A stretch of DNA of 64,000 nt, taken from the NCBI RefSeq assembly GCF_002127325.2, contig NC_035444.2:40909379-40973378 (forward strand). The letters are read 5' to 3'. Source of the DNA: Helianthus annuus. Lineage: Eukaryota; Streptophyta; Magnoliopsida; Asterales; Asteraceae. A model generated the notes under the pieces. That model worked only from the letters and a program-made list of their open reading frames with translations, ran no database searches and was not told the DNA's origin. Of the stretch, positions 1 to 10,347 are shown piece after piece. A program made the position numbers and the translations under genes. How positions within the stretch are numbered: position 1 is the stretch's first letter; each line of letters begins with the position of its first letter.

Positions 1-90
1 TGTGGGGCTGCGGCCGGATATCGGGGTGATGAAGGTGGGCGGCGTTGCTCCGGTTGCCGGAGTCGGAGAAGAGAACGAGGGAGATAACAT
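1..90 (-). CDS. Possible N-terminus of a host gene, cut by the window edge
   Basis: On the minus strand an ATG at 90-88 opens a frame that runs without a stop to the window edge (30 codons). The encoded peptide is rich in Ser, Pro, Thr and Gly and begins MLSPSFSSPTP, which would suit a plastid or mitochondrial transit peptide. This stretch is much more GC-rich than the AT-rich DNA to its right, which could serve as promoter and 5' UTR. No domain is visible in so short a piece and I do not recognise the protein. It could also be a chance open frame in a GC-rich patch. Confidence 0.3.
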   Translation of the reverse strand, partial: MLSPSFSSPTPATGATPPTFITPISGRSPT

Positions 91-359
91 GGGTCGGCTA
101 GGAGTTTTTGGGTAGGAGACTTTTAGGGGATTATAAATGACAAATGGATTAATTAGTTTCCATATCTTTAATATGAAAGTTCCCTATTTTACCCTTTAGA
201 TTAAAATTTAAATTAAATTTATATTACCTTTAATTACATTTGTGCCATTGATCTAAGATCTATCATCTACAAAAAAAGGGCCCAGATCAGTTCACGCAGT
301 TCACGCTGGAAAAAATGTTCACGTTTGAACCTAATCCTATATATATATATATATATATT
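91..359. other. AT-rich spacer with a short repeat remnant
   Basis: No coding potential is seen. Positions 280-330 hold a partly repetitive 'agttcacg' sequence that ends in an (AT)n run at about 336-358. This looks like the end of a small, unclassified repeat. A truncated LTR starts right after it. Confidence 0.4.
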
Positions 360-1644
360 CTAAACCATTCGAAAACTAAGTCACTCTCGAGACTTAGTTT
401 TATCCCGATTATAAACGGGATCAAATAACCATAGATTGGTTATTCTAAATCAAAATACTAACACCTTCATAGAATCGTTTAGTTAACGATTCGGTAGAGC
501 TCGGACACGTAGTTTAGCTACGTTTAACTAGAAACTTATAATTATTCCTTGACTAGGAATGCTTTAGTTGCACGCTAACGAGTTCACATTCTTGGAACAA
601 CACTACGGAAACACGCTAGGCTAACTTTGCACAGAAATGTCAAGGTGAGTTCATAACCCCCACTTTTTACTGTTTTACATTTTTTTATAAATGTTTTCGG
701 GGGTGGAAAGACATACAAGTTTTTGCAAAAGTAAATAACTTTTCGATGAACGAAAACTCATATTTCTAAACCGTGTTGCGATCGAATTTCAAGGAACTTA
801 AATGGTTTACGAATGATTTCGATCAAACATACCGGTTTTACAAAACGCGCGCATATTTACGAAACGTGCATGATTTGCTAATGGGTACGGGCGACACAGT
901 CGAGGGGATTCGACACAGTCGAGGGGATTCGACACAGTCGAGGTGATTCGACACAGTCGAAGTGATTTAGACAGTCGAGGTGATTCGACACATTCGAGGT
1001 GATTCGACACAGTCGAGGTGATTCGACACTAAAAATCGTCTGCACAGGTTGAGTACTTCCTATGTCGCCGCATACGTTAATGTCCTTGCGAAACATTAAC
1101 GATCAACCTGTTCATAGACGCTTTACATACCCATTTACAACACTAAAACTTTCATATATTCATAAGATTCATTTGATGGAAACTCACAAATGCATGGATT
1201 TACAAACTTTGGTAACGTTTTTCAAATTATACCTAAGTAAGAGGACGCGCTAATCCTGCTTACAAAGGTTCGTTTGGGCTCGACCCATTCTCTCTCGTGC
1301 AATGCACAAAGACTCTCGTGGGCTAGACTCACAGTTCTCATATATCATGCCAAGAAAATGATTTTACTATATTTTCTCAACAACTTTAAAACCGGTTATC
1401 AAAAAGATTTATTTTAAATTTTTTCAAAACAAACTATGAACTCGCTCAACTTTATGTTGACTTTTTCGCATGTTCTTTCTCAGGTTGCATTTTCAAAAGT
1501 ATGGAACGGTTGGAATAGTAGAACCCATGGGATTTCGGGTACTTAGTGGGCGTTCATTGTTTAGAAGTCTTAGCTTATTTGCTTCCGCTGTGCAATGAAG
1601 ATACCGGTCCAGTCACGCCAGCTCTGATATTTCGGGGTGTGACA
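360..1644 (+). mobile_element. Truncated Ty3/gypsy-type LTR (3' part)
   Basis: The segment ends in the tail tttcggggtgtgaca, followed by unrelated sequence. The same kind of terminus ends other gypsy LTRs in this window at 45738, 48841 and 62609, where two are followed by a primer-binding site. Internal landmarks shared with those LTRs include 'caaggtgagttcat' near 640 and 'cttccgctgt' near 1585. The TG start and the left target duplication are not seen, so the 5' side is truncated or lies under the AT-rich boundary. No PBS follows 1644, so this is a solo or broken LTR. The class is inferred from the terminus and the resemblance to the other LTRs. Confidence 0.6.
892..1029. repeat. 19-bp minisatellite, about seven copies
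   Basis: A unit close to gacacagtcgaggtgattc is repeated head to tail about seven times. One copy is 2 bp short, and variants occur at the gg/gt position. The core tcgacacagtcga is nearly palindromic. The array lies inside the truncated LTR, so it probably belongs to the LTR promoter region. Short open frames across it come only from the repeat. Confidence 0.9.
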
Positions 1645-1689
1645 AATCAAACCACCAAAAATTAGCAGGAACATTTAAATTATAGGACT

Positions 1690-2329
1690 CAATTATCATG
1701 AAAAAAATCGTTACCTTTCTTAGTCAGCCACTCCTTAAAGTCAGGGCATTCCTTCTACTTATGTCCTGTCTTTTTACAGAACTTGCAATAGGGTTTGCCT
1801 AAGGAGTTCTTAGAGCTGGAAGGTGCACTTGTATTAGGATTTGACTTTTAGACCTTAGAAGCATCCTTTTTGGGTAATTGTTCTTCCTCTTCTTAAAGTT
1901 GGAGGTGGTGAAGTTTGCAACATCAGTGGTGCGATCCATCTTCATACGCTCTTCCTTCTGCACGCACATAGCAATCAACTCACTCATCGTCCATTTGTCA
2001 TTCTGAGTGTTGTAATTGATCTTGAATGCTTCATAGGACGAAAAAAGCGAAGTTATGATGAAGTGAACGGGAAAACCATCATTGATCTCCATGTCTAACC
2101 CCTTGAGCTTATGGGCCATGTCGTTCATCATCATGATATGTTCGCGGATGCCGCTCCTGACATCATATTTAGTAGTCACCAGCTTGAGGATTAAAGTACT
2201 AGTGTGTGCTTTAGACGTTCCCTTGAATTGCTCCTCCAGAGAAGCCAAATAGGTTTTAGCATCATTAGAATCAGAAATGGCTCCTCGAATTACATTGCTA
2301 ATGAATTGCTTGATGAACATGAGAGACAT
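1690..2329 (-). pseudogene. Ty1/copia gag fragment (UBN2 type) with broken zinc knuckle
   Basis: Minus-strand reading from 2329 gives a 176-residue gag segment (MSLMFIKQFI..., YLASLEEQFKG, IREHIMMMNDMAHKLKG, ELIAMCVQKEER) typical of the plant copia gag family UBN2/Retrotran_gag_2. Near 1850-1880 the frame shifts. The shifted frame continues into a CX2CX4HX4C zinc knuckle (CKFC...H...C at 1787-1746) that itself carries an in-frame TAG before its last Cys. Similarity stops abruptly upstream of 2329, so the N-terminal part is gone. No pol follows. It abuts the gypsy LTR end at 1644. This is a dead, truncated copy. Confidence 0.85.
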
Positions 2330-3820
2330 TCCCTGAGGAGTTTAAAGAGAGTTCTGATAAAAGAATTCGAAAAGTTGAGATGTGACGAAGAAAGGGCAAT
2401 TATATCATTTGATGCTTTTACATTCGGTTTTTTCTTTTACAAATTTACAAAACAAACACTAGAGACATGATAATAGTTTGAGTTGTGACTAACCAATACA
2501 TTCCACAGTTTTGCATGTATTACTAAAGTTATTTATCAAATAATCTAATTTTGACGTTTTTTTTCAAAATATACCGGAAGACTTCGTGTGCTATTAAAGT
2601 CAAACATGTACCGAGGTTTAAAAGTCAAAGTGCTCCAATCTGCATGGCTCAGTTTTCTCGGTTTACCTTCACAACCACAACCATTAATTGTCGCCGATGA
2701 CTTTAGCCCTTTTGCACGTATTAAAAGAAAAAAAAATTGTAACTATTGAATCTGTGGCATGCACCGATTTTTACACGTCAAAATAACTAAAAAGGTATGT
2801 TTGTCTATAGAAACAATTACTATATATATATATTTTGTAATGAAAGTAATGCTACATATCATGATTTCACAATCTATGAAGATGAGATTTGAGAGTGTTG
2901 TTGCTTCTTTCTTGACAATTTTTTTTTGCACTTGCTCTCATTTCCTCTATGGTGACACGAACTCAAGCAAACATAGGAGTTGCAGCCATACAATCACCAC
3001 CACCACCACCACTACCATCATCACCACCGCCGCCACCACCACCAATGGCTACTGGATCATGGGGTGGCTGTTGGGCATGTTGGGATAAGCCAGATTCTAA
3101 CAAGAAAAAAGGTAGTTTTGATTATTATTAGTCATTAATAATTATAAAACCGAATCACACATACATGTATATATGTACGTGTTTATATAGTGTAAAAAAG
3201 CCAAATGTCTTGTTTTTATATCTTGCGGATGTCTCATTTCTTATATTTTACAACAGCAGTACGAGCACAGCCTTCTCCGCGCAAAAAGGGGTGATTGGGG
3301 ACAATGGAGTAACCTGAAGTCATTAGTCTTGTAGCTCAAAACAAAATAAATTCGTAAGGATTGCACACCATACAAAAACAGTTTAAAAAACATGTTGTCT
3401 TTAATTTTATAATTTATGCATGTTTTTTAGCTGTTTCTAAATAGTTAAAAAAAGAATGTTTCTTTTATGTAGGCGTGATCATATTCTATGTATAATATAA
3501 ACTCGATATATTGTTAACTAAAGTTTCTATACGTGTTTCCAGTAAACATATGTTTGTGTAATTATTAATTTCGTGTTGGGCTTTTTTTCTTAGTTTTGAG
3601 AATACTTAGAAAACCATGAAGTTTACATTTCAAACTTTATAGACATTGTTGAATACACAAAAAAAGTATTATTGTAGTAGGTGTTTATAATTGTTATCCT
3701 TATTCTTTGTTTGGACATATCAAAGACATATAATAATGTTTAACGGATCCATAAAAAACTAGTGAGAAGCTGGATATAATGTTTTAATTGCAAGATGGAC
3801 GCCTTTAGATGCTTTTGTAA
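2330..3820. other. Intergenic stretch; only a weak small ORF candidate
   Basis: No recognisable gene is seen. At 2878-3040 a plus-strand frame begins with a hydrophobic, signal-peptide-like run (MKMRFESVVASFLTIFF). An overlapping frame at 2949-3131 encodes a Pro-rich tract from a (CAC)n-like repeat followed by GGCWACWDKPDSNKKK. These could be parts of one exon of a small secreted protein with a frame break, or chance reading of a simple repeat. The rest is AT-rich with no features that I can support. Confidence 0.3.
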
Positions 3821-5660
3821 GAATATGGGATATGGTGGGGCTTGGGTTGGGGCTTGGGTTGGGCATTTGGTGACATGTGGATCTTGAATATTTTCAACCC
3901 AAAGCCAAGTTTTTAAGGGGTATGGTTGGGGCTTGGGTTGGGCGTGGCTGGGCGGGTGGCATAGCCACATCAACAATTTTTTTAATATATATTTATATTT
4001 ATAACTACATAAAAAATAAACATACATATTTTTTTAAAAAAAATACATAAACATACATAATAATTATCAAAATAAAAAACAGTCATTCTTCGTCGTCTTC
4101 GTCGGTTTCAAATCCAAGAATCGTTGAAACATGTTCCACCAAATCAGCTCGAAGGTTCTGATGTATATCCCTTGACTTTATTAAAAATTCATTTGCCGCT
4201 TTATCTTCGTCTGTTACGTTACCTGGTTGGGGGTCATCATCATCATAGTAGGTTACGACCGCTCTACCTTCATCCTCCAAAATCATGTTGTGAAGAATGA
4301 CACATGTGTACATCACGTTTCCAATTTGATCCTTGTCCCATAGTCGACAAGGCATTGCCAATATTCGCCACCTTTTCTTCAAAACACCGAATGCTCGCTC
4401 GACGTCTTTACGTGCAGCCATCTGGACCCTGTTAAACTTTAATCTCTTTGGATCTGAGGTACCGTGTCTTGTGAACGATTTTACGAAAACCCCCCACTCT
4501 GGGTAAATCCCATCAACTAGGTAGTACCCGTACATGAACTCAATCCCGTTTACAAATAAAGTTCCTTTGGGTCCTATACCATTTACCCGATCATTGAAAA
4601 GAGGCAAGTGGTTTATGATGGTAATATCATTATGTGAACCTGGCATACCGAAGAACGCATGTCATATCCAAAGATCTTGGGACGCAACCGCTTCAAGCAT
4701 GATGGCTGGCACCCCGTGAAATCCACTAGTGTGAGCGCCTTGCCATTGGGTAGGACAAAGTTCCCAGGGCCATTTTATACAATCTAAACTACCTAGCATC
4801 CCGGATAGCCCATGATAATCAGCGTGATGATCCAATATTTGTTGCATGTCACTGAAGGAGGGCTTTCTCAAATATCTTTTAGTATAAAGTTCTAGAATAC
4901 ACGAACAAAAGTTGTGAAGAGTTTCTCTAGCTACACGTGCAGACATTTTTAAATAGTCATCCATAATGTCCGAACTATTGCCGTACGCTAACTGCCTAAG
5001 TGCGGTCGTGACCTTTTGCCACGTACTAAATCCTAATTGCCCGGTTACATCGGGTTTTTGTTGGAAATAATCATATTTCTTCTCAAGATCTCTAGATATT
5101 CTTAAAAATAAGTTTCTACTCATACGAAAACGACGCCTAAGCATTTTTTCATCATACTTAGGTTCCGCTGAGAAGTAATCGCTTACCAACAAATCGTTAG
5201 CGGTGTGCCGTTCACGAGCGATGTACCTCCTCCTCCGTTTAGGTTGTTGAGTCTCCTCCTCATCGTCTTCGTCTTCCACGATAGCTTTCACCACCGCCGC
5301 GATCGTTTGTAGAAATATTTCCGCACCATCGTCAGATGATGATGACGATTCACTATTACTTGAAGAACTCATGGTAATATTGTGTTTTATGTGTTTGATA
5401 TTGTGTGAGAAAAATGTTAAATGTTGTAAGTATATATAAAGGAAAAAATATTTTTTTTTAAACTAGCCCCCAACGGCTAGCCCAACGGCTACTTTGAATG
5501 GGCCACTCAGCAACCGCCATGTCACCTTGCTCCCCCGCCTCACGCCCGGCTTGAAACCCAAGCCCCAAGGGCCACGCCCCAAACCCAAGCCCACCCGGGG
5601 TGGTGCCTTGGGCGTTTTCTCCCAACCCACGCCCAAACCCCCGCCCCATACCCCACGGCC
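3821..5660 (-). mobile_element. PIF/Harbinger DNA transposon with TAA target duplication
   Basis: The element is flanked by TAA at 3818-3820 and TAA at 5661-5663, the 3-bp target preference of the PIF/Harbinger superfamily. Its ends are imperfect inverted repeats: the left end reads gaatatgggatatggtgggg and the reverse complement of the right end reads ggccgtggggtatggggcgg. Beyond these, GC-rich subterminal blocks rich in 'cttgggttgggg' (3836-3955) and the complementary motif (5545-5650) face each other. It encodes one transposase on the minus strand. The Myb-like second protein that autonomous members usually carry is not seen in its 1.84 kb, so it is probably a deletion derivative that would need help in trans. 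Confidence 0.88.
4083..5372 (-). pseudogene. PIF/Harbinger transposase, interrupted by one in-frame TGA
   Basis: The minus-strand frame from ATG at 5372 to the stop at 4083 is about 430 codons. A single TGA at 4664-4662 splits it, and the frame is the same on both sides, so one W-to-stop change is the likely lesion. The N-terminal 60 residues are Ser/Asp/Glu-rich and then basic (KRRRRYIARER). The DDE_4-type nuclease core follows: first Asp in GSLDCIKW, second Asp in GSHNDI just after the stop, Glu in ARKDVERAFGVLKKRWRI. Downstream HNMILEDE and an acidic tail (ETDEDDEE) are also typical. The family cuts and pastes the element at TAA/TTA sites together with a Myb-like partner. Without readthrough this copy cannot make a full catalytic triad. 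Confidence 0.9.
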
Positions 5661-5663
5661 TAA

Positions 5664-6106
5664 TCAAAGATTACAAGATGAGTAGATCTTCTAAGTGCTG
5701 GTAATTGGTAACAACTTTTATATATAAACAATTATATATACATGCACAATATATATAACTATTGTTAAACCCGGTGCGTTGTGACATAAAAATGCTAAAC
5801 CACGTACGCTTGTTGCGGTGTGTTAATACGCAAAAATTAGAACTAAACGTAAAATATAGAACAAAGTAACTAAATCGACATATAAGACTTGCACGTTGTG
5901 ATAAGGTCGTTAAGCGAAAAAGGTAGACGTAACGTTCAACCACACATGCTCGTTGCAACAAATTAACTCACAAAATTTAGACCAAAAGATAGAACGAAAA
6001 ATTTGTAAAAGATGAAAAATTTAAGGAAGCAAAATTGAAAGTGGAAAAATATTGGGGAAATGAAAAATATTTTACTACAAATTTTGTAAAAGGTGAAAGT
6101 ATAGGA
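5664..6106. other. AT-rich spacer with degenerate dispersed repeat
   Basis: There is no gene. Phrases such as 'cggtgcgttgtgaca', 'cgttgcggtgtgttaat' and 'cgttgcaacaaattaactc' recur, in diverged form, at about 23470-23760 on the other side of the proposed Helitron. This suggests that one old repeat family was the landing site on both sides. Confidence 0.4.
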
Positions 6107-7166
6107 TCTACTACTTCTAATAAAGCAAAATAATCTTTAGCCACTTGTCATTAGCTTAAACCAATTATTGACACCTGTCACTCTAAAACCACTCCCTCAA
6201 AGAGATTGAGCGCCAATTCCCTTACAGCCGTTTCCTTTTCTCGCTAGACCTAACATCCGCTCTCTCTATTCTCGCTATTTCCTTAAACATGATTCCTTTC
6301 TTTTCTATATGATGTATCAAATCAAAAACCCTAGACCTAATTCCATATTATATCTTTCCGATTTTGCTTTCAATCCATTCTTCTTTGGCTTTTTGTTTCA
6401 TCGATTTGGCGATTCTTCTTTTGATCAACACTATGTAAGGTAATTTCGTCGATTGCTTCTTATTAATCGGTAATCTTGTGTCTTCTATCCATGAAATTGT
6501 TTAATGAGTCGTTTTTGGTATGCCTTATATGTGATTTCTTTATGTGTTCTGCGATTTCATCTAATTTGTTTTACAAAAATCCCTATTCTGATGTTTATAC
6601 ACCGTCTCTTACCCATTCTCTTTCATCTCCTTAGATTCCAAACCCTTAATCTGTGGTTTTTTTCTGGGGCATCAACCCACTTCCAGATAGAAGATTCAAA
6701 TTAAGGCGTGATTTTGATTTATGTATGTTCATAAAAAATTTGACCATGATTGTCAAAATCTGAAATAAGCAATGAAGCCATCAAAGATATTTGGGATTTC
6801 ACTTAGAAAGGTATATCATCTTTTAAAATTTCTGATTTCTATTAAGAAAAAGTATTTGATGGTTAGTATTATGTTTTAGTCATGTTTACTTACCGGAATG
6901 TTGATGAGCAGAGATTATGGAGATGCTTTTTTAACAATTGGTGGAATGTTAATGGGTATGATTTCCTCTATTCAATCTTTTGTTTTCTTTCATGGATTTC
7001 GTTTACTTATAACGATTCTTTGTTGTCGTGTTTTTGTTTGCTTTGTCCATTCATCTAATTGACTCCGATTGTGACCTAATTTGGGGGTTTTTTTGATGAT
7101 ATATGAAACCATAAAAGTAAATTTTATTCAAAGTCTCAAATTAATTAATCTTGGTGCATTTTGCAG
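6107..7166. other. Helitron 5' region without recognised gene
   Basis: No domain was recognised in any frame. The stretch resembles a 5' leader (CT-rich around 6230-6420, 'aaaaccctagacc' near 6323). The GTPase half expected upstream of the COBW exons at 7167 is absent, so the gene fragment begins abruptly with an intron end. Confidence 0.45.
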
Positions 7167-8372
7167 CACATAAATGGAATGGAACAGATAAAACAAGCTA
7201 AATTTGGCGTTGTTGATATGGATTTTGTGTTGGGAGTGGGAGGCTACGATCTTGACAGGTGATAATCATATGATATTTTCTCCATATGTATGTAAACACC
7301 ATGTCCTTTGTTTGTTAAATAACCTTTTGGATATATAATTTCTACATAGTTAATGAAGCTTATGTCGTTGATAAAAAAAACATAATATTTGTTGTTTATG
7401 TGTATCTCGCCTTTCGGTTATGCAGAACTGATTCTGAAGACCCATCAGAGGATTCTCATTGTGAGAATCACACTCACGAGCATGGCCATGGTATTTATCA
7501 TTTTAGTACTTAATCATATATACATATATATTTTTTTAAACAGAATGCCACCAAGGGCATCATCATGATCACAAGCATGATTCTGCTGTATCCAATGTGA
7601 GCATTGTTTCTGAAGGAACTTTGGACCTTGATGAGGTAAAAAATCATTTTCTCCCTTTTTGGATAAAATTATTTCACTTCTACTCATTTTTTATAGGGGT
7701 ACATGGTTTTGTTAATAGAAAGTTCTGATTTTTGGCAATGTAAAATCGATCAGTTTGGTTAATTTCGGTTTCAGCTAAAAATATAGGAAATGTTTTGGTT
7801 ATTGATGAGCTTCATTTTGGGCTTTGATAAAAATAAAATCTATCAACAAATAAATTACTTATTTGGGCTTGAGTCTCTGGGCCTTGACAAAAACAAAAGA
7901 TTACAATTGATTCCCTCCCTTGGTTGCCAAAATTTTTATATAGACAATGTTCGGTTCGGTTAATTCTGTTTTGGTGATGCTTGGTTTATCAGTTATTATG
8001 AAAATTTTTTAACCTTAAATGCACATGATCCATCCAGCTTGATGACTGGCTTGAAAGACTGGTTGAGGAAAAAGGGGATGATCTTTATAGGATGAAAGGC
8101 GTCTTATCAGTGAGTGATTCCGAGACACGCTATGTTTTTCAGGTTTTATCTTTATTCGTTTTTCAACTTTAGTTATTTCACTTATATGTGTTCTTTAACA
8201 ATAAATCTTGAGGTGGTTATGTTTGATTCGTTAGGGTGTGCATTTAACACTAGACGGGTGCCCAGGCAAACCATGGGGTCCAGATGAGAAGAGAGTTAAC
8301 AAACTTGTATTCATTGGAAGAAACTTAGATGAATCTGCTTTGAGAAAAGGCTTCAAAGGTTGTTTGGTGTAA
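7167..8372 (+). pseudogene. 3' exons of a COBW (CobW C-terminal) domain gene, captured fragment
   Basis: Five exons with proper GT-AG borders can be read in one continuous phase: 7167-7258 (HINGMEQIKQAKFGVVDMDF), 7426-7490 (His-rich, ENHTHEHGH), 7544-7635 (CHQGHHHDHKHD), 8038-8142 (LDDWLERLVEEKGDDLYRMK) and 8235-8372 (LDGCPGKPWGPDEKRVNKLV ... LRKGFKGCLV, stop TAA). This is the C-terminal half of a plant COBW-domain protein, a G3E-type GTPase family linked to metal handling. The His-rich linker is a known metal-binding feature of the family. The P-loop GTPase half, normally upstream, is absent, so the fragment cannot encode a working GTPase. Splice sites and frame look intact, which suggests fairly recent capture. 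A plain truncated gene duplicate is the alternative. Confidence 0.88.
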
Positions 8373-9152
8373 TTCTATCTTGGTTTTTTTCTTGGTTTGC
8401 CTGGGCATCCGTTTAGACGTGCTAATTCAAACACATAAACATTATAAATATATAAAAACATAAGCTTAGGCCACATGTCAGTAACTTAAGCCATTCATTG
8501 CCACGTGGCAATGTAATATTCCTCACAGATTGATTTTGAGCGGCAATTTGTTTTCTCTTCTTTTTTCCTTTACAAGCGGCTTCTCAAACACGCATTATTC
8601 AAAAACCCTAATTATCATATACATGATTCTCTGGCGATTTCATACTTCTTCAATTGTCTGAAACACAAAAACTCTAATCCAGGTATCTTTATCATCTTCA
8701 ACTTGATTTCAGATCTTGAAGATCCATCCAATTCCTGTGATAAATGGACGCTGGATATATATGGAGATGCAAAATTTAAAGAGAGAAAGGGTTCAACAAA
8801 TCAGGTTAGAAAGATACCGATGAGTTTCCGACAGACCTCTGGCGGCCTATCCGATGAAATGGCAGGTAAGGTCGCACCTCCTATTGTCTCATATTTCTAT
8901 TGAAATTGATAAAGCCTAAATCGATACCCATATCATAGAAGTTGAGCCCTAAATCTATCTTCTTGAAATTGAAATGGCAGGTAAGGTCGCACCTCCTATT
9001 GTTTATTATTTTGCACAAAAACTGAACAAAATCCAATCAGAGGATACAGAACTGCCACGTATGTTGATGTGGGATGAGTGGGTTAGAGACAATGATTCTG
9101 TCTAGGGTTTTCATAGAACAATACAATGTTATCACGATAAGGTTTTAATTCA
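8373..9152. other. Second Helitron-like 5' region and short direct repeats
   Basis: About 8436-8640 is similar in order and content to 6107-6330: 'ttaggccacatgtcagtaactt', 'gattttgagcggcaattt' and 'aaaaaccctaatta' match their counterparts near the left Helitron end, but no clean TC terminus is seen. A 31-bp direct repeat containing 'atggcaggtaaggtcgcacc' occurs at about 8859 and again at about 8972. A 66-codon frame at 8703-8903 has no recognised domain. This may be a second, partial Helitron copy or an internal duplication. Confidence 0.45.
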
Positions 9153-9647
9153 TTTTATTTAGGGTTATTGGATTTTATCACCCCCAACTATCGGCCTTTG
9201 GCCGTTGCCACCCGCAACTAACACTTTGACACCCGACACCCTCAACTTGACTTTTTGTTTGCACTGGCACCACCCAGTTAAATCTGCACTAACTTGGTTT
9301 GTTTTTTGTCCGATGTGGCACACTCTTGATTACGTGGACATAATTACGTGGCGAATACGTGGCAGTATATCTCTATTACACAAGAGATCAGAAACAGAGA
9401 TGCAAACAAATCTCTTTAAAACAAACAGATCTAAGAAGCATCGATCGATTTTTGTATATTACAGATTTAAAACAAACAGAACTAATATGCAAACAAATCT
9501 CTTTAAAACAAACAAATCTCTATTACACTTTGTTGTTGGAAAACCCCTCGTACCCTTTCCCGAGTTTCATTTCTCGCTTGCTTTAGGGTTTCATAAACAA
9601 ATACAGATCTAAGAAGCATCGGTCGATCAGGATTGTGAGAGAGAGAG

Positions 9648-9914
9648 ATGGTCCGAAACGGAATGCACCTGTACCATCATTCGCATCCGCAGTGGGTAGC
9701 GTCTCCACAGTCTCCGATGTCACTGGGCGGTGGTGAGGAGGTGAGGACGATCTTCATTTCCGATCTCCCGGAGGACGTGAAGGAGAGAGAGTTGCAAAGC
9801 TTGCTTAGATGGCTCCCCGGGTACGAAGCTTCGCAGGTGAACTTCAAAGGCGAAGTCCCTATGGGTTTCGCTCTTTTCTTCGCAGGTGAACTTCAAACAG
9901 TTGGTTTCGGATGA
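9648..9914 (+). pseudogene. RRM-type RNA-binding protein exon captured by the Pack-MULE
   Basis: The frame opens with ATG at 9648 and reads MVRNGMHLYHHSHPQW..., then EEVRTIFISDLPEDVKEREL and WLPGYEASQVNFKGEVPMGF. This is the start of an RNA-recognition motif (RNP2-like IFISDL). It resembles plant RRM proteins that carry 'RTIF(I/V)..LPEDVK.RE' and 'PGYE.S', a comparison made from memory. The RRM is cut before RNP1. At 9885 the 'ttcgcaggtgaacttcaaa' block is a second copy of the same block at 9832, so the exon end was created by a short duplication at the capture junction. It is not expected to make a functional RRM protein unless spliced to other exons. Confidence 0.75.
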
Positions 9915-10013
9915 GGAGCTGGTGCTGCGGTTGATGTCGGTGGTGGTGGTGGTGGAAGAGGAGTTGAAGCTGAGGCGTTGGAGGTCGTCGGAGAGATCGT
10001 TCAAATCCGGCAT
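9880..10013 (-). pseudogene. Second captured coding piece in the Pack-MULE, unidentified
   Basis: The minus-strand ATG at 10013 begins MPDLNDLSDDLQRLSF, followed by a Ser/Thr-rich run (NSSSTTTTTDINRSTSSSSE). This composition looks more like a real plant protein N-terminus than the plus-strand reading of the same DNA. It then meets the RRM fragment in a convergent arrangement near 9885. I do not recognise the protein. Joining fragments of different genes is usual in Pack-MULEs. Confidence 0.4.
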
Positions 10014-10347
10014 CGCCGGTGATGAAGATGAAGAGCCGATGAAGATGATGATGTTTGATTTTGTATATCGATAAGGGTTGAAGATGATGATGATTTGTTA
10101 TATAGAACTGAATTTGGGGATGATTTATTGCCACCTCATGATGACAGCTCATAAAAATAAGCCATGTCATCAAAATATGGCCACGTCAGCTAAAAAAACT
10201 AACCAAGTTAGTGTAAAGTTAACTGAGTGGTGCCAGCACAAACTAAAAGTCAAGTTGGAGGTGCCAGGTGTCAAAGTGTTAGTTGGGGGTGGCAGCGGCC
10301 AAAGACCGATAGTTAGAGGTAATAAAATCCAATAACCCTTTTATTTA

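Larger units (their letters stand above)
9162..10338. mobile_element. Pack-MULE (Mutator-like, long TIRs, 9-bp TSD)
   Basis: The ends are about 150-160 bp inverted repeats: 9162 onward (gggttattggattttatcac) matches the reverse complement of the right end at 10338 with scattered substitutions. The direct duplication ttttattta flanks it at 9153-9161 and 10339-10347, the 9-bp TSD typical of Mutator-like elements. The centre has no transposase and instead carries pieces of ordinary genes, the definition of a Pack-MULE. It sits inside the proposed Helitron. Confidence 0.92.

Noticed and set aside
892..1029. CRISPR-like array of short repeats
   Set aside because: Units are directly adjacent without spacers and lie in a plant LTR; it is a minisatellite.
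2949..3131. Pro-rich extensin-like protein
   Set aside because: The Pro run is a short CAC/ACC repeat, the frame conflicts with the signal-peptide-like frame just upstream and no SPPPP-Y motif series is present. Kept only as a weak candidate in the spacer entry.
5458..5667. Gly-rich ORF on the minus strand next to the transposase
   Set aside because: It is the reading of the GC-rich subterminal repeat of the PIF/Harbinger element.
8703..8903. Possible separate gene in the Helitron
   Set aside because: No domain, no clear exon borders except one ag|gtaagg that is part of a direct repeat; support is insufficient.
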